Positions 17,772 to 26,655 of a DNA stretch of 64,000 nucleotides are shown here, one piece after another. This stretch comes from Ostreococcus lucimarinus CCE9901 (Eukaryota; Chlorophyta; Mamiellophyceae; Mamiellales; Bathycoccaceae): the NCBI RefSeq assembly GCF_000092065.1, contig NC_009366.1, positions 474,964-538,963 of the forward strand, read 5' to 3'. Within the stretch, counting starts at the first letter, position 1; the number at the start of each line of letters is the position of its first letter. Position numbers and translations under genes: made by a program. The notes beneath the pieces are model-generated. The model made no database searches and was not told where the DNA came from. It worked only from the letters and a program-made list of their open reading frames with translations.

Positions 17772-18645
17772 TCAGCATTCAGGCGACTCGGTCATTCGGC
17801 ATTCGGGCGACAGGACGATAATAGGCAACGAGAGCGTAATTTGGTCGCCTGCGAGTCGCCGAGTGTCCTCAAGAATGTCAATTGTGTCCTCAAGAATGTC
17901 AATTGTGTTAGCATGTCGTGCTCGTGCTTCTTCTTGTTCTTGTTGTTCTTCTCGTCGTTCGTGTTGTTCCGACGCCGCCTCGTCGGGCGAGGGCGTCGGC
18001 GTCGGCTCGTCCTCGTGTCGGCGGCGGCATGCGCGAAGATGATTCGCGAATCCGGCGGCACGCTTCCCGATAAAACCACAATGCGGGCACACCAACGATT
18101 GCGATTTCTTGTGCGTCGACGCGAGGGGCTGATTTGCCGACAACGTCTTCAACTTTTTCATCTTTCGTGCTCTGTAAATTCGACTGTATTCATTCTTTTT
18201 CAACCGCTTTCGCTCTTTTCGTTCTGTATCGTCGCTTCCCTCCGTCGTGCTCGCGCTCTCGTAATATTTCACGTCTGCGCGACTACGGCGACGTTCGTCG
18301 ATCTCTGGCGGAGGATACCCAGGTTCCAAGGCTTCGAGAATGGTGTCGATCTGAACGATGTCGTCGTCGACATCCTTGGGACTCAGGCACAAATCAAATC
18401 GTGGCACGCGTGCGGTAACGCTGTAGAGAGCGTTTTGTTTTTTGATCGATCCTACGGCACCGCAGTACTGTGGTTGGTCAGTTCCTGAACGTTTGTGTGT
18501 GCGCGCGCACTACCTTGCCAGCACCCTGTTGTATCGAGCCGTCCTCTTTAAACACCGTCAATTGCGAGCGAATGAAACCGGGATAGATGGTTCTATCGAT
18601 CAAGCGCTCGAGCTCGCGGCCGACGGTGCGACGGCGGGTCGCCAT
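17772..18645 (-). CDS. hypothetical protein with one C2H2-like zinc finger, two exons
   Basis: I do not recognise this gene. I propose exon 1 at 18645-18525 (MATRRRTVGRELERLIDRTI...), a 73-base intron 18524-18452 (donor GTGCTG, CTGAC branch, acceptor CCGTAG) and exon 2 at 18451-17772, giving 266 residues. Exon 2 encodes an acidic stretch, a basic segment (RKRLKKNEYSRIYRARKMKK) that could bind nucleic acid, then CPHCGFIGKRAAGFANHLRAC, a C-x2-C-x12-H-x3-C zinc-knuckle-like finger, a Gln/Glu-rich coil and a tandem TIDILED repeat. Local GC is visibly lower than in neighbours, suggesting a young, fast-evolving or transferred gene. A long plus-strand ORF overlaps but encodes nothing recognisable. 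The intron model is inference; the frame and finger are seen directly. Confidence 0.5.
17864..17905. repeat. two tandem 21-base repeats
   Basis: The unit beginning TGTCCTCAAGAATGTCAATT (21 bases) occurs twice head to tail. On the minus strand it encodes the heptad-like duplication TIDILED in the C-terminal part of the zinc-finger orphan. Its length, a multiple of three, keeps the frame. Confidence 0.85.
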
Positions 18646-18725
18646 GAAGAGATGAAGAGAAAGAGAGAGAGTCGAAGTATGAAGATTGCGCGGTTTGGAC
18701 GATTCTCGTTACACGTGGGTTTCTT

Positions 18726-19940
18726 CTAAATCAAGTCGGCCACGTTCATGGGCATTTCGTCGATTTGCGTGGAATAGTACTGTTCGATATCTCTGAGCGC
18801 ACGCACGTCGTCTGCCTTGACGAAGTTGATAGCGACGCCCTTGCGTCCGTATCGCCCCGAGCGACCGATGCGATGGATGTAGTTTTCACGGTTGCCCGGA
18901 AGATCATAGTTGATGACTAAAGACACTTGTTGAACGTCGATACCGCGCGCCCAGACGTCGGTTGTGATCAATACGCGCGTCGTACCGCCTCGGAACTCGT
19001 TCATGATTTCCTCGCGCTCCTTTTGAGGCATGTCGCCGTGCATGGCGGAGACTGTGAAGTTGTTCTGTCGCATTTTCTCCGTGAGCCAATCCACCTTCTT
19101 CTTCGTGTTGCAAAAGATCACCGCTTGCGTGATCGTCAGCGTGTCGTACAAATCGCAAAGCGTGTCGAACTTCCATTCCTCGCGTTCGACGGCGACGAAG
19201 AACTGCTTAATACCTTCAAGCGTTAATTCGTCGCGCTTGACCAAGATGCGCATCGGATCCGTCATAAACTTGCTCGTCATCTCCAACACTTCGTTCGGCA
19301 GCGTGGCGCTCACCAACACCACCTGCGTTTCCGGCGGCAAGTATCTATACACATCGTAAATCTGTTCCTTGAACCCTTTATTCAACATTTCATCCGCCTC
19401 GTCGAGGACCAAAATCTTAATCCCGCGCGTGCGTAAATTCCGCCGCTTTATCATATCGAACACCCGTCCCGGCGTCCCACTGACGATGTGACAGCCGTAA
19501 TCTAATTTACGAATGTCATCCCCGATCGACCGTCCCCCGATGCACGCGTGCACTTGCACGTTCATAAAATTCCCCAGCGACAGCGCCGTCTTCTCCGTCT
19601 GCACCGCCAACTCTCGCGTCGGCGACAGCACCAATCCCTGCACCTCCCTCGATGTCGTGTCCAACATCTGACACAGCGCCAGCGATATCATCGACGTCTT
19701 CCCCGTCCCGCTCTGCGCCTGCGCGATCACGTCCCGTCCGGATATTATCGGCACCACCGCTCGCTGTTGAATCGCGCTCGGCTTTTCGAACCCGTACGAG
19801 TACAGCCCGCGCAGCAAATCCTCACGAATTCCCATCGCGTCGAACGTCGCGCGCGGTTCGATCCCTTCCGACGTCTCGAACGATATCTTTTCATCCGCGT
19901 CGTAGCTCGTCGCGGTTCGCTTGCCCGCGTCTTTCGCCAT
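18726..19940 (-). CDS. EIF4A3: DEAD-box helicase eIF4A-III (exon-junction core)
   Basis: eIF4A-III is the RNA-clamping ATPase of the exon junction complex, involved in splicing-linked mRNA fate. All helicase motifs are visible: SAIQQRAV (Q motif), AQSGTGKT (I), SPTRELAVQ (Ia), GTPGRVFDM (Ib), DEADEML (II), VSATLP (III), [11 protein letters not shown] (IV), [14 protein letters not shown] (V) and [13 protein letters not shown] (VI). The form [20 protein letters not shown] and the C-terminal [15 protein letters not shown] are characteristic of eIF4A-III rather than eIF4A-I. The Met at 19940 gives 404 residues, the family's usual length; the open frame to 20474 is Arg/Ala low complexity. It diverges from the sulfate-transporter gene with a 310-base gap containing a CGA-triplet run (20036-20071). 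Confidence 0.96.
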   Translation of the reverse strand: MAKDAGKRTATSYDADEKISFETSEGIEPRATFDAMGIREDLLRGLYSYGFEKPSAIQQRAVVPIISGRDVIAQAQSGTGKTSMISLALCQMLDTTSREVQGLVLSPTRELAVQTEKTALSLGNFMNVQVHACIGGRSIGDDIRKLDYGCHIVSGTPGRVFDMIKRRNLRTRGIKILVLDEADEMLNKGFKEQIYDVYRYLPPETQVVLVSATLPNEVLEMTSKFMTDPMRILVKRDELTLEGIKQFFVAVEREEWKFDTLCDLYDTLTITQAVIFCNTKKKVDWLTEKMRQNNFTVSAMHGDMPQKEREEIMNEFRGGTTRVLITTDVWARGIDVQQVSLVINYDLPGNRENYIHRIGRSGRYGRKGVAINFVKADDVRALRDIEQYYSTQIDEMPMNVADLI

Positions 19941-20036
19941 CGCGCGCGCTCGCCGCCGTCGATTCGCCGCCGCCGACGCCGCCGTCGACGGAACGATTCG
20001 CGCGCGGTCCGACCGCGCGCGCGCGACGGTGACGAC

Positions 20037-20070
<34 letters not shown>

Positions 20071-20250
20071 CTCGCGTCGGTCGCGACGCTCGAGCACGCG
20101 AGCGCGAATGCGGCGCGCGATGCGCGCGAATGCGCGACCTCGAGGTCTTCGGCGATGTCGACGCATTGAGACGCGCGCGCGAGTCGGTGCGCGACGCGCT
20201 CGAGCGGCGCGCGCGCCGTCGACGCGCGCGCGCAGCGCCTATCGGTCGTC

Positions 20251-23200
20251 ATGGCGCCCGCGTGGCACGGGCCGTACTGCGTGAGCGTCGTCGCCGTCAT
20301 GTTCATCGCGCTGCTGAAAAATGTCGCGGGGCCGGACGTGTTGATGCTCGGCGCGCTCGCGCTCGAGCTCGCGGCTTCGATCGTGGACCTGGGCGAGGGA
20401 TTGAAGGGGTTCAGCAATAAAGGCTTGCTCACCGTCGCGTGCTTGTTCGTCGTGGCGGCGGGGATATCGAACACGGGCGCGCTGGACTATTACATGAGCA
20501 AAGCCTTGGGGACGCCGAAGAGCGCGGCGGACGCGCAGCTGCGGTTGATGGTGCCGATCGCGGTGGTGAGCGCGTTTTTGAATAATACGCCGGTGGTGGC
20601 GATCATGATACCGATCGTGCAGAAGTGGTCGCGGAAGTGTAAGATTTCGTCGGCGCAGTTGTTCATACCGCTGTCGTTTAGCTCGATTTTAGGCGGCACG
20701 TGCACGCTGATCGGGACGTCGACGAATTTGGTCGTCGATGGCATGCGACGGGAGCGATATCCCAATGAACGCGCGCTCGGGTTGTTTGAGCTGTCGAAGT
20801 TTGGCGTGCCGGTGTTGCTGAGCGGGTTGGCGTACATGCTCATCGCGGCGCCGGCATTGCTGCCGGGCGGCGCGCGAGACGGCAATCGCGCGGGGGGGCA
20901 AGACATGGATATGGACGATTTAACCGTAGGTGCAGTCGTTCCGCGTGGTTCACCCGTCGTGGACGCCGAAGTCGCTGTCTTGCGCGGGTTGAATGGGTTG
21001 TATCTCGTCAGCGTGCAGCGAGGCGACATGCTGATGCGCGCAGTACAACCAGATTTCATTCTCGAGGTTGGTGACATCTTGATCTTCACCGGTCTCGTCG
21101 ATCGCATAGGGGAAGTGTGTAAAACACACGGCTTGGTGCCGCTCACGCACGAAGTGGAGGAGAAAATGTTAGAAGAGAAGAGGAATTCGTTCGACGATTA
21201 TCGCAAGACCAATGAACGCTCAGGTGAAAACGCCGAAAGCACGGTGACGTTTCCTCCGCGCGCGAGGACGCCCTCGCTCACTGGTCAGTCGCAGGACGAC
21301 AGTGGTATTCGAGGCGTTGCGTGGATGCATCGGGAGTCGAGAAAAGATGGGCGAGCGAGTATAGAGTTGCACACGTACGAAAAGATGCTTCGCAAGTTCA
21401 AGTCGAGCGGCAACGACGAAGACGCCGACGGGAGCGCGAGCGATAAAGCCGCCACATCACCGCCGAGCGAGCAGAGAACGCAAAGTGGACGCGCAAGTTT
21501 AGATTACAACTTCAAGCACGGTGAGCGTCGACGACAATTAAGCGACGATATGCGTGAGCATGACTATTTCACTCAGTCGGTTGAGGTCATTCGCGCTCGC
21601 ATACTCGAAAACTCTCCGCTCGTCGGCACAACGCCATCGGAGTGCAAGTTTAGGCACAAATTTAAAGCGTCCATAATGGCGGTGCAGAGTATGGGCGAGA
21701 AATCAGGGACAGGGAACGACGTCCGCCGAGGGCATCTCGGGACGACGATTTTCCGAGCCAACGATATTCTTATGCTTCATGTCTCTCAAGAGAGCCCACT
21801 TCTGGTGCAAAAGCAAGAACGTGAAGCTGCGTCAGCGGAAAACTCGCGACGTGGACTTCCTTCGCCAGGTTCGCGACGGAATTTGTCCTTGGATGCCATC
21901 GAGGCGTCGACGTACACGTGCGGGAACGATTTGGAGGTTTTGCTCACCGACGCGAAGACCGAACTTAACTTTAACGAGTTTGCCATTCCCATGCGCGTCG
22001 TGAGTGGAGGGGCGTTGGATGGCAAAACCATCAGAGGCGTTGATCTGGCGAACGTGCCGGGTTTATTTTGCACGGCAATTCAATCGAACGCGAGCAGCGA
22101 AATGCGCATACCGGACGCCGAGACAATTCTTAATGGTGAAGATATTTTGTGGTTTGCGGGCGATATGAACGGTATGCAGACGCTTCGACGCATTCCTGGG
22201 TTAGTTTCGCAAGAAAATCAAGTGGAAAAGCTCAAGCACGTCCGTAAAACTGATCGAAGATTAGTGCAAGCCGTGATATCACAAGGGAGCTCGCTCGTGG
22301 GGAGATGCGTCCGTGACACGCACTTCAGAACGCGTTACGACGCCGTCATCATCGCTGTCCAACGCAGTGGAGGGCGTATACAGGCGAGAATCGGCGATAT
22401 CGTACTCGAAGCGGGCGACGTTTTGCTCCTGGACACGTCGACGAGTTTTTTGCTTGATCATAAGTCGGATCCGACGTTTGCGCTCATCTCTGAAATCGAA
22501 GACTCCGCTCCGCCGCAATTCGACAAGCTTCTTCCTTCTCTCGGCACAGCAGTAGTGATGATAGCTGTTTTTGTCGCCGGTGCGCTCGATCTCTTCGTCG
22601 CCGCGTTACTGGCTTCGGGCGTCATGCTCGCCACGGGATGTCTGACACAGGAGCAGGCGCGCGCGGCGGTCAAATGGGACGTCATTGTCACGATAGCTGC
22701 CGCGTTCGGAATTTCCGCGGCGATGGAGCAAAGTGGTGTCGCTGCCGGGATTGCATCGACGCTCGTGAGCGCCGGCAACGGCATGGGTACTGGGAAGCCG
22801 GGAATTCTCGTCGCCGTCTACCTCGCCACAGTTGTGTTGTGCAACATCGTCGGTAACAACGCCGCCGCCGCGCTCATGTACCCCATCGCCGCTGGCGCTG
22901 CGGAAAAGCAAGGGATTGATAACGTTCAGATGAGCTACTTGCTCATGCTTGCCGCTTCGGCATCGTTCATGTCTCCATTTGGTTACCAAACCAACTTGAT
23001 GGTGTACGGTCCAGGCGGCTACGTTTTCGCCAATTTCCTCAAGTTCGGCGCACCGATGCAAGTAGTTCAGCTGATCGTCTCTGTTTCTGTTGTTCTACTC
23101 GACAGCAAGTGGTGGATCGGGTGGATCGTGGGTTTCGGCGCCATCCTCACGATTTACCTAACGCGTCTCGTCGTGCCAATTATACGCAAACGGCGAGACG

Positions 23201-23256
23201 CCGCGCGCGGCGGCTCGACCGATTCGCGGCTCGACCCCATTCAGGAAGTTCTGTGA
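20251..23256 (+). CDS. SAC1/SLT-type Na+/sulfate transporter with TrkA-C domains
   Basis: The 1,001-residue protein has a split SLC13-like (citrate/sulfate) transporter with a large cytoplasmic insert, the layout of Chlamydomonas SAC1 and the SLT sodium/sulfate transporters. N-terminal helices include [35 protein letters not shown] (signature NNTP) and [20 protein letters not shown]. The middle holds up to four TrkA-C/RCK-C regulatory domains, e.g. [32 protein letters not shown] (~235-290) and [20 protein letters not shown] (~678). The C-terminal half has helices with [30 protein letters not shown] and [20 protein letters not shown]. It probably imports sulfate or senses its supply at the plasma membrane. 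Cysteine synthase, the end of sulfur assimilation, lies 2 kb downstream. Confidence 0.9.
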   Translation: MAPAWHGPYCVSVVAVMFIALLKNVAGPDVLMLGALALELAASIVDLGEGLKGFSNKGLLTVACLFVVAAGISNTGALDYYMSKALGTPKSAADAQLRLMVPIAVVSAFLNNTPVVAIMIPIVQKWSRKCKISSAQLFIPLSFSSILGGTCTLIGTSTNLVVDGMRRERYPNERALGLFELSKFGVPVLLSGLAYMLIAAPALLPGGARDGNRAGGQDMDMDDLTVGAVVPRGSPVVDAEVAVLRGLNGLYLVSVQRGDMLMRAVQPDFILEVGDILIFTGLVDRIGEVCKTHGLVPLTHEVEEKMLEEKRNSFDDYRKTNERSGENAESTVTFPPRARTPSLTGQSQDDSGIRGVAWMHRESRKDGRASIELHTYEKMLRKFKSSGNDEDADGSASDKAATSPPSEQRTQSGRASLDYNFKHGERRRQLSDDMREHDYFTQSVEVIRARILENSPLVGTTPSECKFRHKFKASIMAVQSMGEKSGTGNDVRRGHLGTTIFRANDILMLHVSQESPLLVQKQEREAASAENSRRGLPSPGSRRNLSLDAIEASTYTCGNDLEVLLTDAKTELNFNEFAIPMRVVSGGALDGKTIRGVDLANVPGLFCTAIQSNASSEMRIPDAETILNGEDILWFAGDMNGMQTLRRIPGLVSQENQVEKLKHVRKTDRRLVQAVISQGSSLVGRCVRDTHFRTRYDAVIIAVQRSGGRIQARIGDIVLEAGDVLLLDTSTSFLLDHKSDPTFALISEIEDSAPPQFDKLLPSLGTAVVMIAVFVAGALDLFVAALLASGVMLATGCLTQEQARAAVKWDVIVTIAAAFGISAAMEQSGVAAGIASTLVSAGNGMGTGKPGILVAVYLATVVLCNIVGNNAAAALMYPIAAGAAEKQGIDNVQMSYLLMLAASASFMSPFGYQTNLMVYGPGGYVFANFLKFGAPMQVVQLIVSVSVVLLDSKWWIGWIVGFGAILTIYLTRLVVPIIRKRRDAARGGSTDSRLDPIQEVL

Positions 23257-23476
23257 CCGACGCGAACAGCGACACCACCCACTCGTAGAGCGTCCGTCGC
23301 GATATTTAAGAACGATAAACGACTGTACAATAACCACATCCGCACGCTCTTTCTACCGACGAATCGCATCCGCGCATCGTTTCGCGAGCGTCACGGGCGA
23401 CGCGCGTCTCCGTCCTCACCCACCGCACCTCGAGGCCTCACTCACCCTCGCGCGTTTCTCGCAGCGGATTCCCGCC

Positions 23477-25138
23477 ATGACGGATAGCGCAGTCATTCTC
23501 CATCGCGTCGCTCTGAACGCGGCGTTCATCGCCGTCGGCTACGCGCTGCGCGCGCTGAAAATACTTACCCTCGAAGATGGCAAAACCGTCTTTCGCTTTG
23601 CCACGAACGTGACGCTTCCAGCGCTGTTACTGTACGTCATGACGCGCGCGAGCGCGGTGGGCGCGTCCAGTGGATTGAGTGCGACCGTATCCACGGTGAG
23701 CGCGATCATTCCCGCGTGCTCGTTGCTCGTGGGCGTGGGATGTTCGTTCGGGGCGTACCTCGCGTATCGCAAGTCGCCGGCGCGCGCGAGAGGGTTAGCC
23801 GTCGGGAGCGCGACGGGGGTGAATTTAGGAATGTTTGCGTACCCGTTCGTGGAAGCGATATGGGGGGTGCCTGGTCTGGCGCTATGCGCGATGTGGGACG
23901 CTCCGAACGCGGTGGTGGTGTTCGGCGCGGCGAAGGCTATTTTCGCCGCCGAGCAAAAGCACGGCGACGCGTCTCGAGCCGTGCACGACGACGGCGGGAT
24001 TTACGACGGGGAGTGGTTAGATAAGAAAAAGCACGGGTACGGGTGTTACAAGTACCCGAGCGGGGCGACGTACGAAGGGCAGTGGAAGAATAACGTCAAG
24101 GATGGCTTGGGGGTGTACACGTACGGCAAGGGCGGTTCGTACGCCGGCGAGTTCAAGCGCGGTCGGTTCGACGGGACGGGGATTCGCGTGCTGCGCACGG
24201 GCGCTGTCAAGGCGGGATTATGGGAAGACAACGAGTTTGTCGAGGCTACGACGGTAAAGGATTGCGAAGGGACGATTGCGGCGACGAACGCGGCGGTATC
24301 GACGGCTCGCAAAGCCGCCGAGGCGAGCAACCTCACGATGAAGGATTTATTTTGGAAGGTGGCGAAATTTCCACCGGTGATCGCGGTGACATTGGCCAGT
24401 ATGATGAACTTCACTGGTATTGCACTCCCTCAGACTGCTTCGCAGCTCGTCGTGCCGCTGGCGAACGCGAATAACCCGATCGTGTTGCTCACGCTCGGCG
24501 TCCTTTTCAAGCCAGCGATGGACCGAATGCAAGTGCAAGCGGTGGCTAAATTTATCGGCGTGAAATACGGTCTTGGGTTGCTATCGGCGGCGGTATGTAC
24601 ATTATTCATTCCACAAAGTTTCGCGCTCGCGCGAGGCGTCATAGCCGCGCTGTGCGTGATGCCTGTGCCGTCCATCGTCATGCAATACTCGGCCGAGCAC
24701 GAAAACGACGGCCAACTTGCGGCGGCGATTGTCTTGAGCTCGCAAGCCATGACGCTCGTTTTGATCTGTTGTTTCGCCGTCGTCGCGCCGTACATCGTGA
24801 GTATTGATAAATTCGTGTTTTCGGGCGCCCTTCTTGCTGGCGCCGTTGCCGTGGGCGTAGCGAGCGCCGTCGGCGTCCTGGCGTTGAAGCCGTCTCGGGT
24901 AGACAAGGCGAAGAGTCCGGGCGTGGCGGTGGCACCGACGGCGAGCATGCGATCGACATCCCCACGAAACATCGCTCATCGGCGACAACGGCGCGATGTT
25001 ACGGTAAACATCGCCGTTAATGCCCCTCTTCGTGCGCTGACTGCTCGAGGTTCTTCCTTTACGTCGGCGAAGCGGTCGGCGCCGCAAGCGCCTTTGCGAG
25101 CGGCTCTGAGCGGCGGTGTAAAATTAGTAGGATTGTGA
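23477..25138 (+). CDS. auxin-efflux-carrier-family (PIN/AEC) protein with inserted MORN repeats
   Basis: The two ends form a Mem_trans/AEC-type carrier. About four or five N-terminal helices run from VALNAAFIAVGYALRALKIL through ATNVTLPALLLYVMT and GSATGVNLGMFAYPFVEAIW. About five C-terminal helices start at FPPVIAVTLASMMNFTGIAL and include PIVLLTLGVLF, GVIAALCVMPVPSIVMQYSA and AAIVLSSQAMTLVLICC. The cytoplasmic loop, variable in this family, here holds three to four MORN repeats (~residues 176-252), each of the form Y-x-G-(E/Q)-(W/F)-x-x-x-x-x-x-G-x-G. MORN repeats bind phospholipids or protein partners. The 553-residue frame is uninterrupted, so the fusion is not an assembly of two ORFs. 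Substrate is unknown; algal relatives of PINs may move auxin-like compounds or other organic anions. Confidence 0.88.
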   Translation: MTDSAVILHRVALNAAFIAVGYALRALKILTLEDGKTVFRFATNVTLPALLLYVMTRASAVGASSGLSATVSTVSAIIPACSLLVGVGCSFGAYLAYRKSPARARGLAVGSATGVNLGMFAYPFVEAIWGVPGLALCAMWDAPNAVVVFGAAKAIFAAEQKHGDASRAVHDDGGIYDGEWLDKKKHGYGCYKYPSGATYEGQWKNNVKDGLGVYTYGKGGSYAGEFKRGRFDGTGIRVLRTGAVKAGLWEDNEFVEATTVKDCEGTIAATNAAVSTARKAAEASNLTMKDLFWKVAKFPPVIAVTLASMMNFTGIALPQTASQLVVPLANANNPIVLLTLGVLFKPAMDRMQVQAVAKFIGVKYGLGLLSAAVCTLFIPQSFALARGVIAALCVMPVPSIVMQYSAEHENDGQLAAAIVLSSQAMTLVLICCFAVVAPYIVSIDKFVFSGALLAGAVAVGVASAVGVLALKPSRVDKAKSPGVAVAPTASMRSTSPRNIAHRRQRRDVTVNIAVNAPLRALTARGSSFTSAKRSAPQAPLRAALSGGVKLVGL

Positions 25139-25247
25139 TCGCGCACTCGAAGTATAAATAGATTGATAGTGCTTTTTATTGACATCACACGTTACGTAAG
25201 TTCGTGGGATTTTCAAAACTGCTATTGGAAAACTCGCGCGCCTTTAC

Positions 25248-26268
25248 TCAACTTTCTGCAGTCATGGTTTCGGCTTCCTCGCGAATCGTGCTGTACAGCG
25301 CGGAAGACAAGTAACGCTCGCCAAAGGACGGGAACACCGTCGTGATGAGCTTACCAGCGTTCTCCGGGCGCTTGGCGAGCTGAATCGCCGCCGCGGCCGC
25401 GGCACCGGAGGAGATACCGACCATCAAACCTTCTTGCAACGCGAGCTCCTTGGCCATCGATATGGCGTCGTCGCTCGCGATTTGCACAACTTCGTCGATG
25501 ACGTCCATGTCCAAAATACCCGGGATAAAGCCCGCACCGATGCCTTGAATCTTATGCGGACCCGGTCCACCGCCCGAGAGCACGGGAGACTCCGTCGGCT
25601 CGACGGCGACAATCTTAATGTTCGGGTTCTTGCTCTTCAAGTAGCGACCGGTGCCGGTGATGGTGCCGCCAGTCCCGACGCCCGCGACAAAGATATCGAT
25701 CTGTCCCGCGGTGTCTTCCCAAATCTCCGGTCCCGTGGTTTCAAAATGTACCTTCGGGTTAGCCGGGTTTTCAAACTGTTGCAGCACGTACGAGTTCGGC
25801 GTCTTGGCGGCGATTTCCTCCGCCTTTTGCACCGCTCCCTTCATCCCTTTCGCCGGGTCCGTCAACACCAAATTCGCCCCAAACGCCTTCAACAGAATCC
25901 GTCGCTCGAGGCTCATCGATGCCGGCATCGTAAGCGTAAGCTTATACCCCTTCGCCGCCGCGATGAAGGCCAATCCGATGCCGGTGTTCCCGCTCGTCGG
26001 TTCCACGAGCGTCGTCTTCCCCGGCGTAATCTTCCCCTCTTCCTCCGCCGCCGCGATCATGCTCCATCCGATGCGATCCTTCACGCTGCAGCACGGTTCC
26101 ATTATCTCGAGTTTCGCCGCAATCTCCGCCCCGCATCCCTCCGACGTCTTATTCAAGTACACCATCGGCGTGCATCCCACGAGTTGCGTCACGTTGTCCG
26201 CGATGTTTACGTTTCCCGCTCGCGTCGTCGTTCGCGTTCGCGTCTTCCGCGTCGTCCGCGTCGTCTTC

Positions 26269-26305
<37 letters not shown>

Positions 26306-26336
26306 TCGTCATCGCGCGCACCATCGAGATGGCCAT
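25248..26336 (-). CDS. OASTL: cysteine synthase, O-acetylserine (thiol) lyase
   Basis: PLP enzyme making cysteine from O-acetylserine and sulfide. Motifs: [28 protein letters not shown] with the Schiff-base Lys in [23 protein letters not shown] (substrate loop), [16 protein letters not shown] (phosphate-binding) and [11 protein letters not shown]. The catalytic domain is ~315 residues. The ~45-residue leader, rich in Met, Thr and Arg with a long poly-Thr run, suggests organelle targeting (plastid or mitochondrion), although the repeat makes the exact start uncertain; several in-frame Met codons lie within the first ten. It converges with the MORN-carrier gene. Confidence 0.94.
26251..26313. 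repeat. CGT/ACG trinucleotide run encoding poly-Thr
   Basis: An imperfect trinucleotide run, GTC on the plus strand and ACG on the minus strand, encodes the poly-Thr part of the cysteine-synthase leader. It is a slippage-prone coding microsatellite. Confidence 0.8.
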
Positions 26337-26655
26337 CGCGGCGTTCGATCCGTGTCGAGGTCCTGCGAGACGATCGCCGAATCGTCGCGGCTTTCGTCAG
26401 TCGTCGCTCGCTCGGTGCTCCGCGGTGCGTCGTACGCGTCGTCCGCGTCGACGATCCGATCGACGTCGCGCACGCACCGTCGCGCGTCGGCGTGTGCGAA
26501 CGACGGAATCGTCGCGCGAGAGACGCCGACCCGGCGGCGACCGCGCGCGAGGACGCGCTCAACCCTAGTCTAAGGTTTTCCTTGGAAGGTTTTCTTGCGA
26601 ATGCGCGGCGGCGCGAAGGGCGCGGCGACCGAGGCGCGTGACGATGAAAACGGAC
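26337..26655. other. intergenic region between OASTL and RAB3GAP1
   Basis: A 319-base gap. The minus-strand cysteine-synthase promoter must lie here. AACCCTA at 26562-26568 is a telo-box-like heptamer. No coding sequence or RNA gene is supported. Confidence 0.4.

Noticed and set aside
17718-18488. 256-residue plus-strand ORF opposite the zinc-finger orphan
   Set aside because: Phe/Leu-rich stretches arise from antisense of acidic and Lys codons; no motif is present, while the minus strand has a finger and a spliceable start.
19548-20420. 290-residue plus-strand ORF over eIF4A-III and the next gene start
   Set aside because: Arg/His-rich shadow with no domain; it overlaps two well-supported genes.
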